Shown in pieces: positions 5,360 to 5,876 of a stretch of 5,876 bases of DNA. Source of the stretch: Chloroflexota bacterium (lineage in GTDB: Bacteria; Chloroflexota; UBA4733); contig JANWJO010000093.1 in the NCBI GenBank assembly GCA_025449435.1, positions 1 through 5,876 on the forward strand, read 5' to 3'. Below the pieces are notes generated by a model. That model was not told the origin of the DNA and searched no databases. It saw nothing but the letters and a program-made list of their open reading frames with translations. Each line of letters opens with the position of its first letter. Position 1 is the stretch's first letter. A program made the position numbers and the translations under genes.

Positions 5360-5876
5360 ATGGCTAACCCGTTTTGGACCTTGGAAGACGCCAACCTGTT
5401 CTGCGGTTCGCAGCCGGATGACGGTGGCGCCAGTAACCACCTGATCCTGACTGAAATGAAGCTGCCGGCAATCGACCAGCAGTATGCTGACCATCGTGCC
5501 ACCGGGGCCAGCGTATCGGTGGAAATTAACACCGTCATTGCCCGTCTCGAGGTGCCGTTCGTTATGTTGGGCATGACACCACAGGTGATGTCCTTGATTG
5601 CCAGTTGGGTGCAGCAGCAGAACTGGTTCACTGCCTATGGGGTGATCCGCGATCAGGTGACAGGGGAAGCGGCGCAAGCGGCCGCAGTCTTCCAAGGGCA
5701 ATTGGGGCGTGCCGATCCGCAGAACTTTCGTCGCGGTGACGTTATGCACACCAACTATTCGATCCGCAAGATCATCCACTACGAGTTGCAGATCGCGGGT
5801 ACCCAGCTGTACCTGTGGGATTTCCCCACCAATACACTGATCATCAATGGGTTCGACCGCAACTTGGTGATCAATA
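5360..5876 (+). CDS. Phage tail tube protein, copy 2 (partial, at least 172 aa)
   Basis: A second tail tube protein, paralogous to the gene before it. The frame from ATG 5360 is open to the window end (172 codons plus one base), so the C-terminus is missing. By eye it shares roughly 45-50 percent of residues with copy 1, including ANLFCG/CNLFCG (11-16), SNHLILTEMKLP (25-36), GMTPQVM (71-77), FTAYGVIRD (90-98), QLGRADPQNFRRGDVMHTNY (114-133) and LWDFPTNTLII (152-162). It lacks the acidic loop of copy 1 and runs past copy 1's last residue with GFDRNLVIN. The family assignment rests on copy 1, on position after the sheath and on length. It may be the major tube subunit, a baseplate- or terminator-proximal tube variant, or a redundant duplicate; sequence alone does not decide. 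A strong SD precedes it. Confidence 0.85.
   Translation, partial: MANPFWTLEDANLFCGSQPDDGGASNHLILTEMKLPAIDQQYADHRATGASVSVEINTVIARLEVPFVMLGMTPQVMSLIASWVQQQNWFTAYGVIRDQVTGEAAQAAAVFQGQLGRADPQNFRRGDVMHTNYSIRKIIHYELQIAGTQLYLWDFPTNTLIINGFDRNLVIN

Noticed and set aside
1..5876. CRISPR arrays, tRNAs, insertion sequences, attachment sites.
   Set aside because: I saw no regularly spaced direct repeats, cloverleaf-type sequence, transposase frame or terminal inverted repeats; coding density leaves almost no room for them.

Overview
The window is one strand-uniform block of contractile-tail (myovirus-type) structural genes, all on the + strand. It carries two diagnostic proteins: a large tail sheath protein and a P2 FII-like tail tube protein. 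No bacterial housekeeping gene, tRNA, integrase or transposase is visible. Base composition is moderately GC-rich (mid-to-upper 50s percent by eye), and Shine-Dalgarno (SD) sites such as AGGAGG are strong. This suggests a tailed phage, or a prophage or tailocin derivative, of a Gram-negative proteobacterial host. The window alone cannot tell a free phage from a prophage. The large sheath with inserted domains would fit a large-genome myophage, but that is inference.

Layout. Bases 1-2470 form a tightly packed fibre/adhesin cluster: the end of an unidentified gene (1-123), a 58-aa small protein (135-311), a 461-aa modular tail fibre protein (322-1707), a 170-aa glycine-rich adhesin-like protein whose ATG overlaps the fibre stop (1704-2216), and a 78-aa beta-rich protein with a GTG start (2234-2470). 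Bases 2471-2582 are the only real intergenic gap. They hold two successive inverted repeats; the second is an 11-bp GC-rich hairpin followed by a pyrimidine tract that looks like an intrinsic terminator. Bases 2583-5876 form the sheath/tube cluster: a 743-aa tail sheath (2583-4814), a 174-aa tail tube protein (4818-5342) and a second, clearly paralogous tail tube protein (5360 to beyond the window end). No stretch over 300 bases lacks a gene.

How the genes work together. In contractile tails the tube polymerises on the baseplate, the sheath polymerises around the tube, and fibres or adhesins on the baseplate bind the host and trigger contraction. The order fibre genes, then terminator-like gap, then sheath, then tube resembles phage P2, where the fibre genes H and G precede a separate FI (sheath)-FII (tube) transcription unit.

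The most unusual points are: (1) the sheath is nearly twice the P2 length because it carries about 300 residues of inserted, repeat-derived domains, including one repeat family present as split or permuted halves; (2) there are two adjacent, diverged tube genes, the first with no visible SD site and the second with a strong one; and (3) the glycine-rich adhesin-like gene is a separate cistron overlapping the fibre gene and has more AT-leaning codon use than its neighbours.
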